Shown here piece after piece: positions 19,205 to 33,048 of a DNA stretch of 52,236 nucleotides; the stretch's first letter is position 1, and every line of letters starts with the position of its first letter. The stretch comes from Calycina herbarum. Taxonomy: Eukaryota > Ascomycota > Leotiomycetes > Helotiales > Pezizellaceae. The stretch spans positions 1-52,236 of the forward strand of contig LLEY01000285.1 of NCBI GenBank assembly GCA_001414485.1. The letters are read 5' to 3'. The notes beneath the pieces were generated by a model that did no database searches, was not told the DNA's origin, and saw only the letters and a program-made list of their open reading frames with translations. Made by a program: the position numbers and the translations under genes.

Positions 19205-20885
19205 ACTCTTTGGGGTGTTGTTGGTGTAAGACTATTGGGCAATGAGTTGCGTGTACATTTGAGGGGGTTTGGTTGTAGGATGTTACGACAAATGAATGGA
19301 CTATCTAACTTGTCTTCAGCTACTGATCAGCAAATCGTTGTGTTGAGAACCCATTTGAACGGGAAATGATTTAACTCGTCACCATATTATTCGACCTATC
19401 TCTTCGTTATATGTCTCCAAATCTGGTGAGAAAATCCTTACAACATATAGTTTGTCTCTTATACCAACTTACTAAAAGTTACGTCTTCAAAATTAATATT
19501 AAGTCTAAGTTGAAGGCATCGGATGACCGTTCTACAGAATAAAACATTTTGAGATTATTTCGTCGGAGACTCATCATATATCAGATGATACTTTTCAAAG
19601 AAGAACCATTCCTCGTAGAAGGGGATTTGATCTAGGGAACATTTTCGGTTTTTGCACCCTCGAAATTGAGTAGATTTTCCCAACATCAAAGGACTACAAC
19701 AAAAAATAACAGAAAAAGTCAATTTGAAGACATTTTTCTGATTTCTGTGGATTGTCAAAATTCCGTTTTAGAAGTTTTTTCCGTGCCTGAAGAGATTTAT
19801 ATCTTCGAGTTTCTTCGTAGAATTCATTTTCATTGAGGTCTGGCGTGGATAATGCTTGATACTCAGTATGGTATAGAGAGACTTAACTTGACTACAAACT
19901 TGAGCACCTATCTTAGATAATAAAGTTGTTACTCAAAATGATACTCCGCAATTGTAGAACCTTATATAAGCCGTACAAAGCCCGGCGCCTCACTTTGGGT
20001 GGATACAGGCGCGTCAACATGTGTTCCCTACCTACTCGCACAATCCTTGTAGATACCGAGCCCTGGAAAGTGAGGTTATTCACAGCCTTGGCAGATCCAC
20101 TTTATTCCTAAGTAGAACTGTTACTAAACCAAAGATTTTTAGAACGCGTTTTAAATTGGGATTGATTACTTTACCTTAAAAACTTCACGTTAAGTGATGC
20201 GTGGTAATCGTAGCGTGACAGCTTTTCTTGGATCTAGACCCGGGGTGAAAAAGTGGACTGGCACCTACGTCATAGGTACTAGTAGACCACCACCCAGAAT
20301 CCGACCAGCCGACAGACCCTGTCACCCGTTACCTAGTCTCGCCTCCCAGTAACGCGCGCTTTTTACTTTCTGTACTCAGATACCTGGTGATTGTCTATGG
20401 ACATCCATGGAGGCTGTACTAGTATGGAAGGGACTCTCGCAAAAGATTAAAGGGTGAAAAGACTGTCTCTGGCTCTCCGCATACAAGTACACTACATACA
20501 CCACTTGCACCTGCTGCTACTGTACACCACTCGAGTCCCCTGGAGAATCGCCTCCTCCTTTCAGCGGCCCCTCTCTGTAATTCCTCCCGACGACTAGTCT
20601 CGCCCTTAGCCTGTACGAAGCTAAGCATCTTTGCTCGTTCTACACCGAATTCCACGAACTCTGCGAATCCTATACTAGACGCGCTGCTTCATCTACTACC
20701 CCCACCAACCTGCGTACCCACCAACCCGCCTACCTTCTTTTCAAGTCCACGGGACGTTGATGCAAATGCCAACTCGTCGGATCTCACGCACTGGACCCGT
20801 ACCCGCATCCGTACAGCACCCTTAGACAACCCCTCCATCGCCTTCCGCGAATACCACAAGTCCCAAGAGGGCACCAGAAAAGCAG
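19205..20885. other. Intergenic region upstream of the histidine kinase, no gene supported
   Basis: Bases 19300-20200 are AT-rich with no protein-like frame over 70 codons. Bases 20200-20885 are C-rich on the plus strand and probably form the kinase promoter and 5' leader. A very short frame near 19990-20040 reads LWVDTGASTCVP, resembling an aspartic protease active site, but ends in a stop at once. Confidence 0.45.
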
Positions 20886-23800
20886 ATGGCTCCCATTGAA
20901 GCGACCCTGGGCCAATCGCAACCAGAAGGCGTTTCCGATAGTGCGCGCGCGAGGGAATTATACAAGTACGTGGCGACTTCCTCTCCCTTGTGCCTTCCTA
21001 AAAGCTTTGCAGAAAATATCTACAAACTTTGAAAGAACGGCGCCGCCCGTGGCATAGCATGGCATGGCATGGAATGGAAACCCAAGGCCACCCACCGTCC
21101 AGTGCCATTGCCAATGGCAATCGAATCGGCCGCAATAGAGAACTAACAAGATTGATGTAACAGATACTTCCGTCCCAACCCCGCCCCAGATACTCCCACA
21201 CCCCTAGAAGAACCAGTCCAAAGCACCGAGGAAGAAGGAATAAGCCCCCGCCATTTTTCCATCAAGTCAGACGTCGTGTCAACCAAAATCTCCTCGCCAG
21301 ACACCGCATTGACAGCCTTTTGTCAATTGCTAACATGGCGGACCAACGCGCAAAGAGCCATGATCGGGTACGCACCACTTCTTTTACCCCTGGAAAAGTT
21401 ATGCTGATTTTGAAAGTCTCATTGATGCCGATACACAATATTTTGTAGCCGAAAGTACAAAGACGGTTGATTTGGTTGATAGCGCCAATCATGCCCCTGG
21501 GGATGATCTCTGGATGGGTTGTAGCAGTGTATCCAAAGGTGGAAAGCTATGCGAGAGGTAGAAATGGATACAATGTTCCCTGTTTTCTTGTGCTTTAACT
21601 AACTCTAGTAAAGGACTATCGCCGTGGACCATTCTAAAGCTGATGGAGACTATCCAGTTTTTATCGTAAACGACCTCGAGAAGGATGATCGCTTCAATCA
21701 ATTACCTTTTGTCACTGGTGCACCAAAACTACGCTTTTACGCAGGGGTCCCGCTGATCACGAAGAAGGGGATCGCGATTGGGAGTCTGTTTATCGTTGAC
21801 GATTATGTTCGAAATGGGTTATCAAGTGAGGATATTCATTTCATGGGCGCCATGGCCAGAACGGTCATGAGCCATTTAGAAATGGCGAGAGAGGTCGAGG
21901 AGCACCGGCGAGGGATGAAGATGAGTCGAGGTCTTGCATCCTTCGTTCAAGGCCGTTCCGAGCTAGTTGAGCCCGATCTCGAATCAGCAGACGGCGAAGG
22001 AACTCGAATCGCTGGCAAGTTTGAAACGGAAGCAGGAATTATTCGGACCAAGTCGAAAACTTCACATCGTAATTCCGTGGCATCTACAGTTGGCTCAGTA
22101 CACAGTGTTGAACGCAAGGAGCGGGAATATTCTGCCAGCTTGGCAAAAGCAGAAGAAGCATTGTTAAGGGATTCGGATCATAAGCCAGAGGTGATTGTAC
22201 AGCGACCTGAAATGTCTTCGGGTTCACATGGCGAATCGCATAATTCCCTAGGTACAGCTACAACTGACACATTTTCACCACTCTCACGATCCGATACTAG
22301 CCCTGGAGGCCAACTCTCAGAGGAGTCATCACAAAGACGACTAGCTTCCCGTGCGGCCAATCTTATCCGGGAGACCTTCGAAATTGATGGGGGATGCATT
22401 TTCTACGACGCACAGGCAGGTTTTGCTCCCGATCCGCCTAGATCTCGCACCGATCACCTCACGCTCGATGAAAGCCAACCCGACAGTCAGGTTACAAGTG
22501 GGGACGAATTCCATGAGCCACGCGAGTCCCTTCCTTACAACCCACCGGCCACCCGCTCTACTCTGTCTGACATGTCCCCAAGTTTGACCCCACGAGACGC
22601 AACCTTTTCACGAAGCTCGACCATGTCACAAAAATTGGTTGATATCTTGGGCTTCTCAACACCCGACGCAGCGTCGATTCATGGTGATCTTGTTCCAGGC
22701 CTACAGTCCTTTCGGCCGCTTCAAGAGAAGGCACTCAATTCTCTTCTTCGACGCTTCCCGCGTGGAAAGCTATGGACTTTTGACTCGGAAGGTGAAGTAT
22801 CTTCGTCTTCGGAAGAAGATCGTCGTCGCTCTGCCAAAGATCCGCTTCGACTTAATAAAGAGCTCATGCTTAAAAAGGGAAGGTCTTCCAAATCCAATTC
22901 TCACGCAAAGTTTTTGGCTCGACACTTTCCCGGTGTGCGACAGTTGCTGTTCGTTCCGCTTTGGGATGCTGGCCGATCCCGTTGGCTTAGTGGCTGTTTT
23001 GTATGGTCTACAGAGGTAACCCGAGTTTTATCAAAAGAGAGCGAATTGTCTTTTCTCACAGCGTTCGGAAATTCTGTAATGGCAGAGTGGTCGCGAATTG
23101 ATACTGAAATCGCAAACCAGAAAAAGGGTGATTTTATCGGAAGTATTTCTCACGAGTTGAGATCTCCTCTACATGGAATATTGGCAAGCGCCGAATTCCT
23201 TAGTGACGAAGTTAAATCAACTTTTGAACTAGGGATGGTCGAAACCATTTCCAGCTGTGGCAGAACTTTGCTAGATACTATTGTAAGCTCACTTGCTTAC
23301 CTGTTTCATTGAGACTCCCTTTTGCTAATATTGAATAGAATCATGTTCTAGACTTTTCCAAAATCAACCATTTTGAGCGAACATGGCGTAAAAACCGCCC
23401 ATCTAACAACCGTTCTTCTACCGGAAATGCCTTGGCTCTCAGGCAATCGGAACTCCCTATGATCAATCTTTATGCAGACGTGGATGTTTCTGTCATATGC
23501 GAGGAGGTTGTTGAAGGTGTTTTTGCAGGGCATCTTTTCCAGAGTGGTACAGCAGCGAATTTTGATAGTATGCAACTTTTCCCTTTGTCCCCTTTCTTGA
23601 GCATCAATTCCTGGTGGTCGAAAAGGCATTTTCCCCGCTACTCCCGATGCTTCATATGACAGGAAGAACATATGCTAATTCGTTGCAGTGGTTCGGGATT
23701 CCTCAGAAAAAATGCCAACCCAGTTAAATGATGATCCGCATGCCCCAAATCCGTACCAAGCACCCGAAGTTGCAGTAGTTTTTGATGTAGACCTGCAAGA

Positions 23801-25471
23801 CTATCAATTTACAACACAACCAGGAGCATTCAGGAGAGTGGTCATGAATCTTCTAGGAAACGCTTTAAAATACACCTCGCATGGTTATGTTCGAATCAAG
23901 CTAACCTCAACGCCGATGGAAGATTTTCATGATGTGGAAACGAGAGATATCATCCCACGAGCAATGCTAGTGTTAACCGTCACCGACACAGGGAAAGGCA
24001 TTGCCCCCGAGTTTTTACGTTCAAAGTTATTTACACCATTTGCACAAGAGAATTCTCTATCTAGTGGAACAGGTCTTGGTCTTTCAATTGTAAAAAGTAT
24101 TGTGCATATCCTTGAAGGGGACATAACAATTGAGAGCGAGGTCGGACGTGGAACCCGTAAGAAAGCCCTATATCTCCACTTCATTGGCTAATACTTGATT
24201 CAGAGGTCCGGGTTAGCCTTCCACTCCTTCGAGGGGCTTTAAAAAACTCCGATCCCGTATCCGATACTTCTAAGTCGTCGATATCTTCAGTGATACACGA
24301 ACCAGATGATTCCGTCGCAAAGTTGAAAACCCTCGTTGTTGGTCAAAGGGTTTCGCTTCACGGATTTGATTCAGGCGAAGGGGACCCCACATTTCAGAAG
24401 ATGGAAAGGTTACTCAAGGCTTCCATTGTGAACATTTTGACAAATTGGTATGGAATGCAAGTAGTCCCATTGGGTCAAAAGGCGAGCATTATCGTTTCCA
24501 ACGAAGGAGATTCGGCAAGCATTAACAAAATAGTGCGCAATATTGTCACTACTCATCGACTTCGTCCATCTGTGGTCATTCTCTGCTCCCACTCATCCAA
24601 GTTCGACCGCGCCGCCGTTGAGGAGGACAAAGCAATTAACATCGGGCATGTTAACAAACCTGTAGGACCTCTCAAACTTGGAAAAGCGATTGCGCAATGT
24701 CTGGGAGGAACACTTCCTGCCACCCCCAGTCAAGTAGATGGTGCCATGTCGCCAGATAGCAACGACATGAGCAATTTATTCGAGGAGATGACTTTGAACC
24801 CTTCAGTCGGTGAGGTACTAGATAACAGTCGAATGGCGGCCGACAGCGATAATGCACGCAAGGCAATCGAGAGTCCGACGCCAAGTGCCATTGCAGAGAA
24901 AGAAAAGGCTTCCGAGTTTCCTTTCCCCGTCCCAGCTGGGACATTGTTACCTCTCAAATCAAAATCTTCGCCAATGGCGAAAGAGTTTCTTCAACCCACG
25001 GAAGACAAATCACTTCCAAGCGAGGAAGAAACCCCAACCAACACGCGCAAAAAACAACACCCCTCCTTCCTCCTGGTAGACGACAACGCCATTAACCTCA
25101 AACTCCTTGGGACCTCGATACAAAAACGCAACCACGAAGTCGTCGACAAAGCCATGGATGGTCTCGCGGCTGTCAAGAAATTCCAGGACCGACAGGAAGG
25201 ATATGATATCATATTTATGGATATCTCGATGCCTCTTCTCGATGGATTCGGAGCGACGAAGGAGATTCGGGCTATTGAGGAGTCGAGAAAACAGAAGGCG
25301 GAGGAGGAGAAGGTAGAGTTTACTCCTGCGCTTGTTATTGCTATTACAGGACTTGCGAGTAGTGATGATCAGAGTAAGGCTGCGAAGGTGGGGGTTGATT
25401 TATTTTTGACAAAGCCGGTTAGTTTTCGGGATGTTAAGAAGATGTTGGATAATTGGGAGGCTAATCGGTGA
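20886..25471 (+). CDS. Hybrid sensor histidine kinase (GAF - HisKA - HATPase - receiver)
   Basis: Seven exons: 20886-20965, 21164-21367, 21417-21557, 21614-23282, 23339-23567, 23689-24156 and 24204-25471. All junctions are in phase with GT-AG introns, giving 1352 residues. A GAF-type sensor lies at about residues 75-235 (LWMGCSSVSKGGKLCER, then FYAGVPLITKKGIAIGSLF). A Ser-rich linker follows. HisKA carries the phospho-accepting His655 in SHELRSPLHG. The HATPase N-box Asn832 is in LLGNALKYT, with the glycine boxes DTGKGIAPEF and GTGLGLSIVK. The receiver has Asp1223-Asp1224, phospho-acceptor Asp1270 in FMDISMP and Lys1334 in FLTKP. Phosphate should pass His to Asp within the protein, then through a phosphotransfer protein to Skn7/Ssk1-type regulators. 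No membrane segment is seen, so it is probably cytosolic. The ligand is unknown. Start: first ATG giving a continuous spliced frame. Confidence 0.92.
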
Positions 25472-27171
25472 TGTGATCACGGGGAGAAGCTCTGCTGCAG
25501 CAGGGACAGGAATATGGCATGGGCATGGGCCATGGCTCTGAAGTCATAAAGTGGAGATTTGAGAGATGTGATTCTAGATGTGAGGACTTTGCATTCAAAA
25601 ATGGCGTTTTAGGGAGGGGGTTTAAAGATGTAGATGGGAATGTGGTATGGATTTGGGAGGGTTAATGGATTGGCGTTTTGGGTGCGAGGTAGATGTTTTA
25701 TAAAGCGGGGCTGTTAGATATGAGTGGGAAGTGGTATGGAGAAAGAGTGGAGGCATCTTTGAAGATAAGAATCCCATCTAGAGAGAGTGGAAGGGCATGA
25801 GAGTAGAGATGTTTGTATGTATTGATTAGATGATACCAGGGAGGGAGAAGTGAAAACTAAGTGAGATTTGAAAGATTAATATGGCGAAGGCTGTGCAGTA
25901 GATGTATGAGACGATGAAATAGTGAGATGATGATATAGTGAAGTATCTAGAGAACATACTATTCTGGCTGTGAGGTCTGCGCAGAGAGTGTTTCTCTCTG
26001 GCACTATCTACACATATATAAGCAGTCCGTATGATCAAGGGAGGGTTATTGAGTTGTTGAAAGGAGTTGAGTTTAAACACCACAGATGGGCCCAGCAGGG
26101 AGTTTCAGGGTTGAGTTCCGGCATAACTTAACGCCTCGCTTGAGGTGACTCTACCGGGACGGAAAAAATGTCTGGAGTTCCTCCCTCTCAAATCGTGTTT
26201 TTTTTCGTATACTCTTTTCTCACAACCCTCCTATTTCACTTCTTTCTAAGCTAGAACAGAAGAGGCTCACCCTCTAGAAAAGGCGTCCGTTTTTGCACTC
26301 TCCGTCAGTCACACCCCGGTATTTTTAAAAGGCAGCACAACAACAACATGATTGAAATTTTCAAGGACTTGTACACTTATTAATACGTCCATTTAGAGTC
26401 TACGGGTATTTTTTATATATTTTTCTGATTTGTGTAGAGTACAGAACTTGCCTTTCGGTAGAGGGTGCGCGGGGGGGTTGCGTAGGACAGAAATTTGTTC
26501 AGTAATGGAACTCGAGCCATTGAAATGATTCGGAAGTAATATCGAGAAAGCTGGTCTCCTATTGGCAAGATATGAGGAGCGAAGGTAGGAGAATATGTTC
26601 GGTCACCGCCTTTAGTCCTGCCACCAATAAAGTTGTTTTCAGCTCCACCATCAAAATAAGCGAGTGAACCAACGAACGCATTGCCTGGAGGTGCCTCGCG
26701 GCGTAATCATGATTTCCGCTTGTAATTTCCTCATTTATTCACAATGCTACCTTGTTATCCATCTTGCGGGAATTTAGTAATGTCGTGCACACCTGCTTTT
26801 CAGCCTGTCATTGTCAGCTTTAGCCAATTACCTAGGTCAAAAATGAGGCTGCATGTATGAGGCTTGAAAGCTGAAAGCATGGCAAATTTCGCCCTTGTAA
26901 ATCATGGGCTCTGGGATACTGTGGACTGATATATTGGAATAATGGAACTGGGGGCATTTTTGGGGCGTATCTTTAAATTATCTGATAAATGAGTGGGGTC
27001 TTGAGGTTACTTTGTTCCATCGAAATAGCAGCACAAAACATGGCCAAGGATATCACCGATTATTAGGCGCAGCGGAAGCCTGCGACAGAGCAGGTTAGTA
27101 CATGTAGTCTCCCTTGCCAAACTTCATAATCTCAGACCTCATAGGAGATTCGAAAGGACGGCCCACCTTCA
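25472..27171. other. Intergenic region, no gene supported
   Basis: This holds the 3' flank of the kinase gene and the upstream flank of the disrupted hydrolase-ankyrin gene. It contains GT-rich and A-rich stretches and a G run near 26470, but no open frame with recognisable protein, no RNA gene and no terminal repeat pair. Confidence 0.5.
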
Positions 27172-30100
27172 TTGATTCCATGGGTTCTCCAGCAGAAGCA
27201 AGACCCAAAGGCTGATGTTGATATAATCGCAATTGGAAATGGAGGGACATGTATATGGGAAGAAAAATGTGACGTCGACAAAACAAGAGAGGCGAAATTG
27301 CGAGATGAGGAGGCAAAGCCCGAAAAAGGAATACAAAAAAACCCCCGCACCCCCGAGGACCTGAATTGGCTAAAAAATCCATGAATGCTTCCTAGTATTG
27401 TCTCGAGAAGCCGAATTTTTGAGTTTTTCTACTCCAAGAAGGACGCCCATATACAGAATGTTTTTACGGCATTTTTCTGAGATCGAACCGGCACGCCCTG
27501 TTATTTTCATCACTTATGGTCACGGCAGTCTTCTTCTCGAGCTTGCGGTCGTGATGTCCTACAGCAAACATATTGCCACCTCATTGTTGACTCCACCAAC
27601 TCCGGGGGTGAACATACCGCGAAGAGGGGGTACAGAAACAAGCAAATTGACGGACAACGCCCTTCAAAATACCCCCGCAGCAACCACTGTTATCGACAAA
27701 CAACCGGCGCCTCACGATGAAATAGCACCGAAGGAGTTACAGCCCGGGATAGTAGAGGTTGAGAAAGTCAAGTCGATAGAATTGACTCTTGTTGCCGGAA
27801 TATTGCTACTGGTTCCCCTCGCGAGGTTCCTCTGCTTATCACGTCGAAAGGAACGAATGTCTTCAAGACCAAAGAGCTAGGTGATTCCAAAACGGTGGAA
27901 ATTAAACAGCTTCTGGATCTCTGCGTGAAAACGGAATTTAAGAGAACAAAAGAGGTAGAAGCCTACCAATCAGGAAGCACTATCTATCATAGTTGTTTCG
28001 AAAGGGTCGTGAACGAGGTGGGGTTAGCCACTCAATGTTACCAAGGGGCTCAATGGAACGATCTCCCTGATTCAGAAGCGGGAGCCCACTTCAAGGTATG
28101 TTGGCCTCGTCCGCTTATCACATCATAATTTATATTTCGTTTTCTGCCATTGAAAGACGCACTAATATGGTGAGACAGGTGCGGCAAACTCCAAACGGCG
28201 AGTTTATATCTTTACACGTCTCGGGATATATCGAAGGAGATGAATGCTCGGACAACACCTATGTGCAGATACATTGCCCCTGACGACTTTTTGTACATGA
28301 AAGTTCGTACACAAGTACGAGTTTTTCGTCAAGAATTCGTGTTTCTCAGAGCAGCACGAAAGTCATCGAATACTGAATTGACAGAGCTTCTTGGGCGGGA
28401 ATGGCCTCGTATTGATCCGAACAAACCGCGAGTCCTTGGAAAAACTGCCCTCCACATGGCTACAGAACAAGGCAACGAAGGAATTGTGACAACCTTGATT
28501 TCCCGGTATACAGATCTAAGCGTTAAGACCGCTGACGGTAAAACAGCTCTCAGACTTGCAGTTGATCAACGAAATCCAAAAATGGTTGGGTTTCTACTCA
28601 CGAAGGGTGCGATGTCCGACTTGAGTTCCAAGAGTCGCAGTGAACTTCTCGATTTTCTCCCATCTATAGCAGAAGCGGAACCAAAAGCAAAAGAATTATT
28701 ACCTTACTGAACAATCCGCCTCTCATGGACGGTCCTAGTCTTTCAACCTGGGAACAATACCAAAAACCACAGCAAGATAGCGACCAAGAATGGCCTCAAC
28801 CTGCGCCACAACCAGACGGGGTAACAGCCTGTAGGTCTTTTGACATTACGATCGGCCATTTCTTTCTTACCAGAGCGGGCGATGAGAAATCTGACGTCAC
28901 CCTGGCGAGCGTCTACGACCTTCTTTACGCGAAAGAACTCAAAAAAGATATTTGCGAGCCAGTTCTAAGGAAAGCAGATGCGGTTGAAAAAGACCTCTCA
29001 AAATCGGGTTTCACTTGGTACCATGTCCCTGCCAACAACGTATGTTAGTCAAAATCTTTACCACTTAATAACCACTGACATAATATTATCACCAGATTGA
29101 CTGGGTTGAAGTGAGCCACCAAATTCCCTTTGAGAAGATGGTCGATTACTAATACTTTTGAAGGGTCTTTTTGCTCAGCTGGGTATGCGAGATCTACTCC
29201 CCCTTGATATAAAAGAACACAGAGGCGTGAGACCATGGTCTTCGAAGATCATTCCGTCGGCTCAGCATGGCATGGATGGAAAGTCACTATCCTTATTTGC
29301 AAGTCATCCGGATCTAAACTGAGCCGGCAGATGTTAACGGTTTCTTTACAGTTGCCGTTCCTCAACGTCGAAACCAGCAATAATAGAAAGGAAATGTCAA
29401 AGGTAATCAAACAAGCAGGGAAGAGGCGGGAACCAGACGAGGACCGGTTCAGGGGAAGAAATCGGTATGACAGGTGGCGTTATGGATCTTCATATGAGTA
29501 CTCACAAGACCAATCATCATTATCAGCAGATGCCTGTTTGATCCAACCTTATATGAAGGACTCGAAGGGCCTTCATGTTCGTCGTACTCTGGATCAGTCA
29601 CATTACTCTATGTTACCAAGTACAGAGGAACGAGATGTTGATCAAATTCTACTCAAACGAGGTAGACTGATTGCGGAAGAAAATTTACAAAACCACCAGC
29701 GCACTGCTGACGCGGATGAAGAATACTCAGGTCGTATGGATTCTTGAATGCAGAAAAATAGACACCACATTACTGTTGCTGAATGGATGTTCGAAGGTAT
29801 ATATCTTTCTGGCATCTTCACATAGGACAGGAAAGGCTAACTTCTCTCATTCAGATACCTTGATCACGAGCTTTCCACAGACATGGGGTCAGAGTGGAAG
29901 TGAGAGTAAGAACCATGATCTCCTTGCCAATATATTGCCACATATTCGTCACCCGAGAGATGAACCATTTACTTCTGTCGAGGATGTTGTCATCATGATT
30001 GTGCAACGATGCTCTACCATCTTTACATCTGATCCCAAACTGCTATTTCCACTTCCACTTTTATTGGAGGTGTACCAGGAAGTTATTGGCGATGTGGCAA

Positions 30101-31730
30101 GTCTCATACACACACGCTACCCGAGACCTACTAATCAAATCTAGTCAGCTAAAGAAGCCTCATTCTTCGGAACTTTCAACAAGAATCTCACTCATCTTTC
30201 ACTACTGTATAATCGAGTAGAAAGCCAAGACAAGAAGACAAAACGAAAGGCAGAGCTCAAATTTCGCGATTTCCTCTTCGAAAATATGAGACAGTTGTAC
30301 GAAAATCCGGATAGCGACCTGAGTGATATGGATGAAGAGGATACCCGCCGGATGCGTAGAACCAGGATACCTTATGACAGAAGGGGAGGCATGCATATGG
30401 GGGACTTGTTCCGGAAATACCGGATGGAAATGGTTGAAGATCCAGAGACACAAATTTCAAAGCTCCTCGATTCTTTCAATGACATAACCAAGGAAACATC
30501 ACAGCTTATTGAAATCAAGGACATCATCGACGAGCTTGACATGCTCGGTGAAGTACAAAAGGAGCAAACGAAGGTTCTGGGTGACTTTACAGCTGCACTT
30601 GACAGATTTTTATCGAAAAACTCAAGAAATCTCCCATGGTAACGACAGAAAAGAGCGAAGATAAAAGTTCTGGGATCAAAGAAAAAGTCCAGAAAGATTC
30701 GGTTGCGACGGCAGAAAAAGTTGAAGAAACTAATGAAGATCTGGTTGTAACATCAGGGAAGAGTGAAGACATTAAGAATTCCGGGCTCAAAGGAAAACCC
30801 CAGAAAGAAATTCCACAGTCAATAGTGAAGGAAAAGAAGATCCCGCTTTCGAAGCTTGTACTAGCATCGAAGAAAGCCCAAGAGATGAAACAGTTCGTGG
30901 AAAAGGGAGAGGCTCTTTCCTTGCATATTACAACACTCTCAGATAAGGCTAACGTTACACTTAAAGCGGTAATTACAAATTGAAGAATTTTTCTTAGCAT
31001 GCGCTACTAACTTTCAACAGATCAAACAACTCCTAGAGCTAAAGCAAAAACAAGCAAACGCATCCGAAGCCAGGACAACGAGAATACAGGCCGAGCAGAG
31101 CAAGAAGCAAGGACAGGTAGAGTCACCTCAAACTCGCTTGTGTTGAATTCGGACTAACCTCATGTTTAGACTCTCATGGTCTTCACAACTGTCACTATTA
31201 TATTTGTAAGTCAATTCCAACACCAGAAAAGAGTTCCGCTTACTTGGAGGCTAGCTTCCACTATCATTTATGACGGCTTTCTTCGCAATCCCAGTTAGCG
31301 ACTGGCCAAAGCATTTAGATGGAACCTCCGCACTCTTTCGTCTCTCGATTTATATGTAAGTACCATACAGAAGTTTCGATCTCGACGATCATTTACTGAC
31401 TGCGATGAAGTCCCTATATCAATTGCTGTGAGCTTTGTATTTTTGATCATAGCCTTCAAAATCAACGCACCAATGGAGAAATTCGACAACTGGAGGAGGA
31501 AAATGAGGCTTAGGTTGATGGATGTCCGGAAACCTTGGGAAAGGTTACTTATCAGAATTTTATGGCTCACATACCCTATTTCGTACCCCACGTTTCGGGT
31601 CATTCTTTATGCGCGGAGAGCGTGGGGAATGCTGAAACATCCGATCACTGCTATATTGTGGAATAGGCGTACTCTTCGGGTCGTGATTGTTAGACGTGCG
31701 GAACTGCTTTCTTATTCTCAAGTTTCTTAG
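27172..31730 (+). pseudogene. Hydrolase-like / ankyrin / CorA-like membrane protein gene with many lesions
   Basis: The order of pieces matches a fungal multidomain family. First comes an alpha/beta-hydrolase-like start: VDIIAIGNGG, then WLKNP, LPSIVSRSRIF and VIFITYGHGSLLL (nucleophile elbow GHGSL). Ankyrin-like repeats follow at about 28430-28650 (GKTALHMATEQGNEGIVTTL; GKTALRLAVDQRN). A C-terminal CorA-like part near 31021-31730 has KQLLELKQKQAN, TLMVFTTVTIIF and LPLSFMTAFFAI, then SIAVSFVFLIIAF, two membrane helices. Convincing introns include 29040-29095, 29111-29163, 29797-29854, 30969-31020, 31117-31169 and 31206-31254. Reading still needs frame changes near 27470, 27800-27880, 28269, 28692, 29310-29340, 30610 and at the 31356-31410 intron, and meets stops at 27382 and 29745. 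Decay is the simplest reading; sequencing indels are the alternative. The role of the family is not established. Confidence 0.65.
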
Positions 31731-33048
31731 CTTCTATTCAAGATGAATTTTGTCTATGTAAATATCTACACATGACTGCTCACTGGCATTGGCGCCGTTC
31801 TAGTTCATACATCGTCTTTCAAGACTACTCCCCGCTATTTTTGAGATTAATGTTTTTTTGCACGCTGAACAGGTTTCGCCCAAGTTACTTCAAAACAACT
31901 ACCCTCTCTAGAACTATGGAGGTTCATTGGGGGTGTTAATGATTGAAACGCACTTATTTTTTGCGAGAGAGCTTTGATTATCCCCTGTAGATATTCTCGT
32001 GAACTCGCACTCTCTCTGTGCCCTTGATGCACCTCTCGGATGTTTTTTTGCTCAAAAGTCAAAATTTTACTTGAAGAAAATCATCAATATCAACACCAAA
32101 AACAGAAGGAAGAAAAAAAAAGAGTAATCAATGCGAAACAAGGGCCTACCTCCATCCAAATCCGAAGTTCAACAACGGAACCGACAAGGATACACCATCA
32201 AGAAGGGGCTCGTTCATCCGTCTCGGTTCACCGGCGAAGTTCAGACATCGACCAGGGTCTGTAACATGAAGAACAAGGATAGGGTGGAGCAACCTATTTG
32301 CTCGTCTCGAGCTTGTTCAGACGTTGCGTTCGTATTTGGATTTCTTGGCCGAAAGAGCCCGAGGATTTGGAGTTGGGGAGGAAATTGTGGGAAAACTTGG
32401 TTGAGATGAAAACGGAGAAGCGGAAGAGAAAAACGAAGGAGGGGTAGTGGTAATAAAGCATTAAACCAAAAAAACTAACAGCTTTTTTTCTTTCCGTCTC
32501 TTAATCATACAAAAAATGATAAAAAAGGAATCCTCCGCCAATAAGTTTTGAATTTCTCTTTTTGAGTTCTTATTTCAGAATTCAGACCAGAATCTCTCTT
32601 TTCCACCTCCCCACCCATCACCAATGAACAACCCCACTAACAAAACAAAAAACAGCCTCTACAACAACAAACTGTCCTCCAAGAAAAAAGTAACAATTAA
32701 AAAAAATCAAATCCAGAGAGAGTACCAAATCCATACCCCGACCATCAAGTCATAAAACTACGATCTCGAGTTCTTGTTAGAAAAAGAAAACAAACTTCGT
32801 GTTAATTAAACTAAGAAAGTTTTTCCCCACCCCAATTCCAAATCCACACATAAAATCCCAAAACAAGAAAATACGGTAAAGAGACTCCCCTTCCATTCAC
32901 GCCACTAATTAAACCCTCATTCCTAATATGAATTGTGCCTCCTACTTGTAGTAAAAAGAAGAGAAGAGCCAATGAAGATTTTTGTGTTGATGATATAATT
33001 AGTTTGCTGAAGGGAAGAGAGAGAGAGAGATAGTTGAAAGACTAATAA
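31731..33048. other. AT-rich intergenic region, no gene supported
   Basis: It lies between the 3' ends of two convergent genes. Bases 32440-33040 are rich in A runs and a GAGAGA tract (33018-33031), and are probably the 3' UTR of the minus-strand Myb-like gene. Short frames at 32040-32409 show no recognisable protein. Confidence 0.5.
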
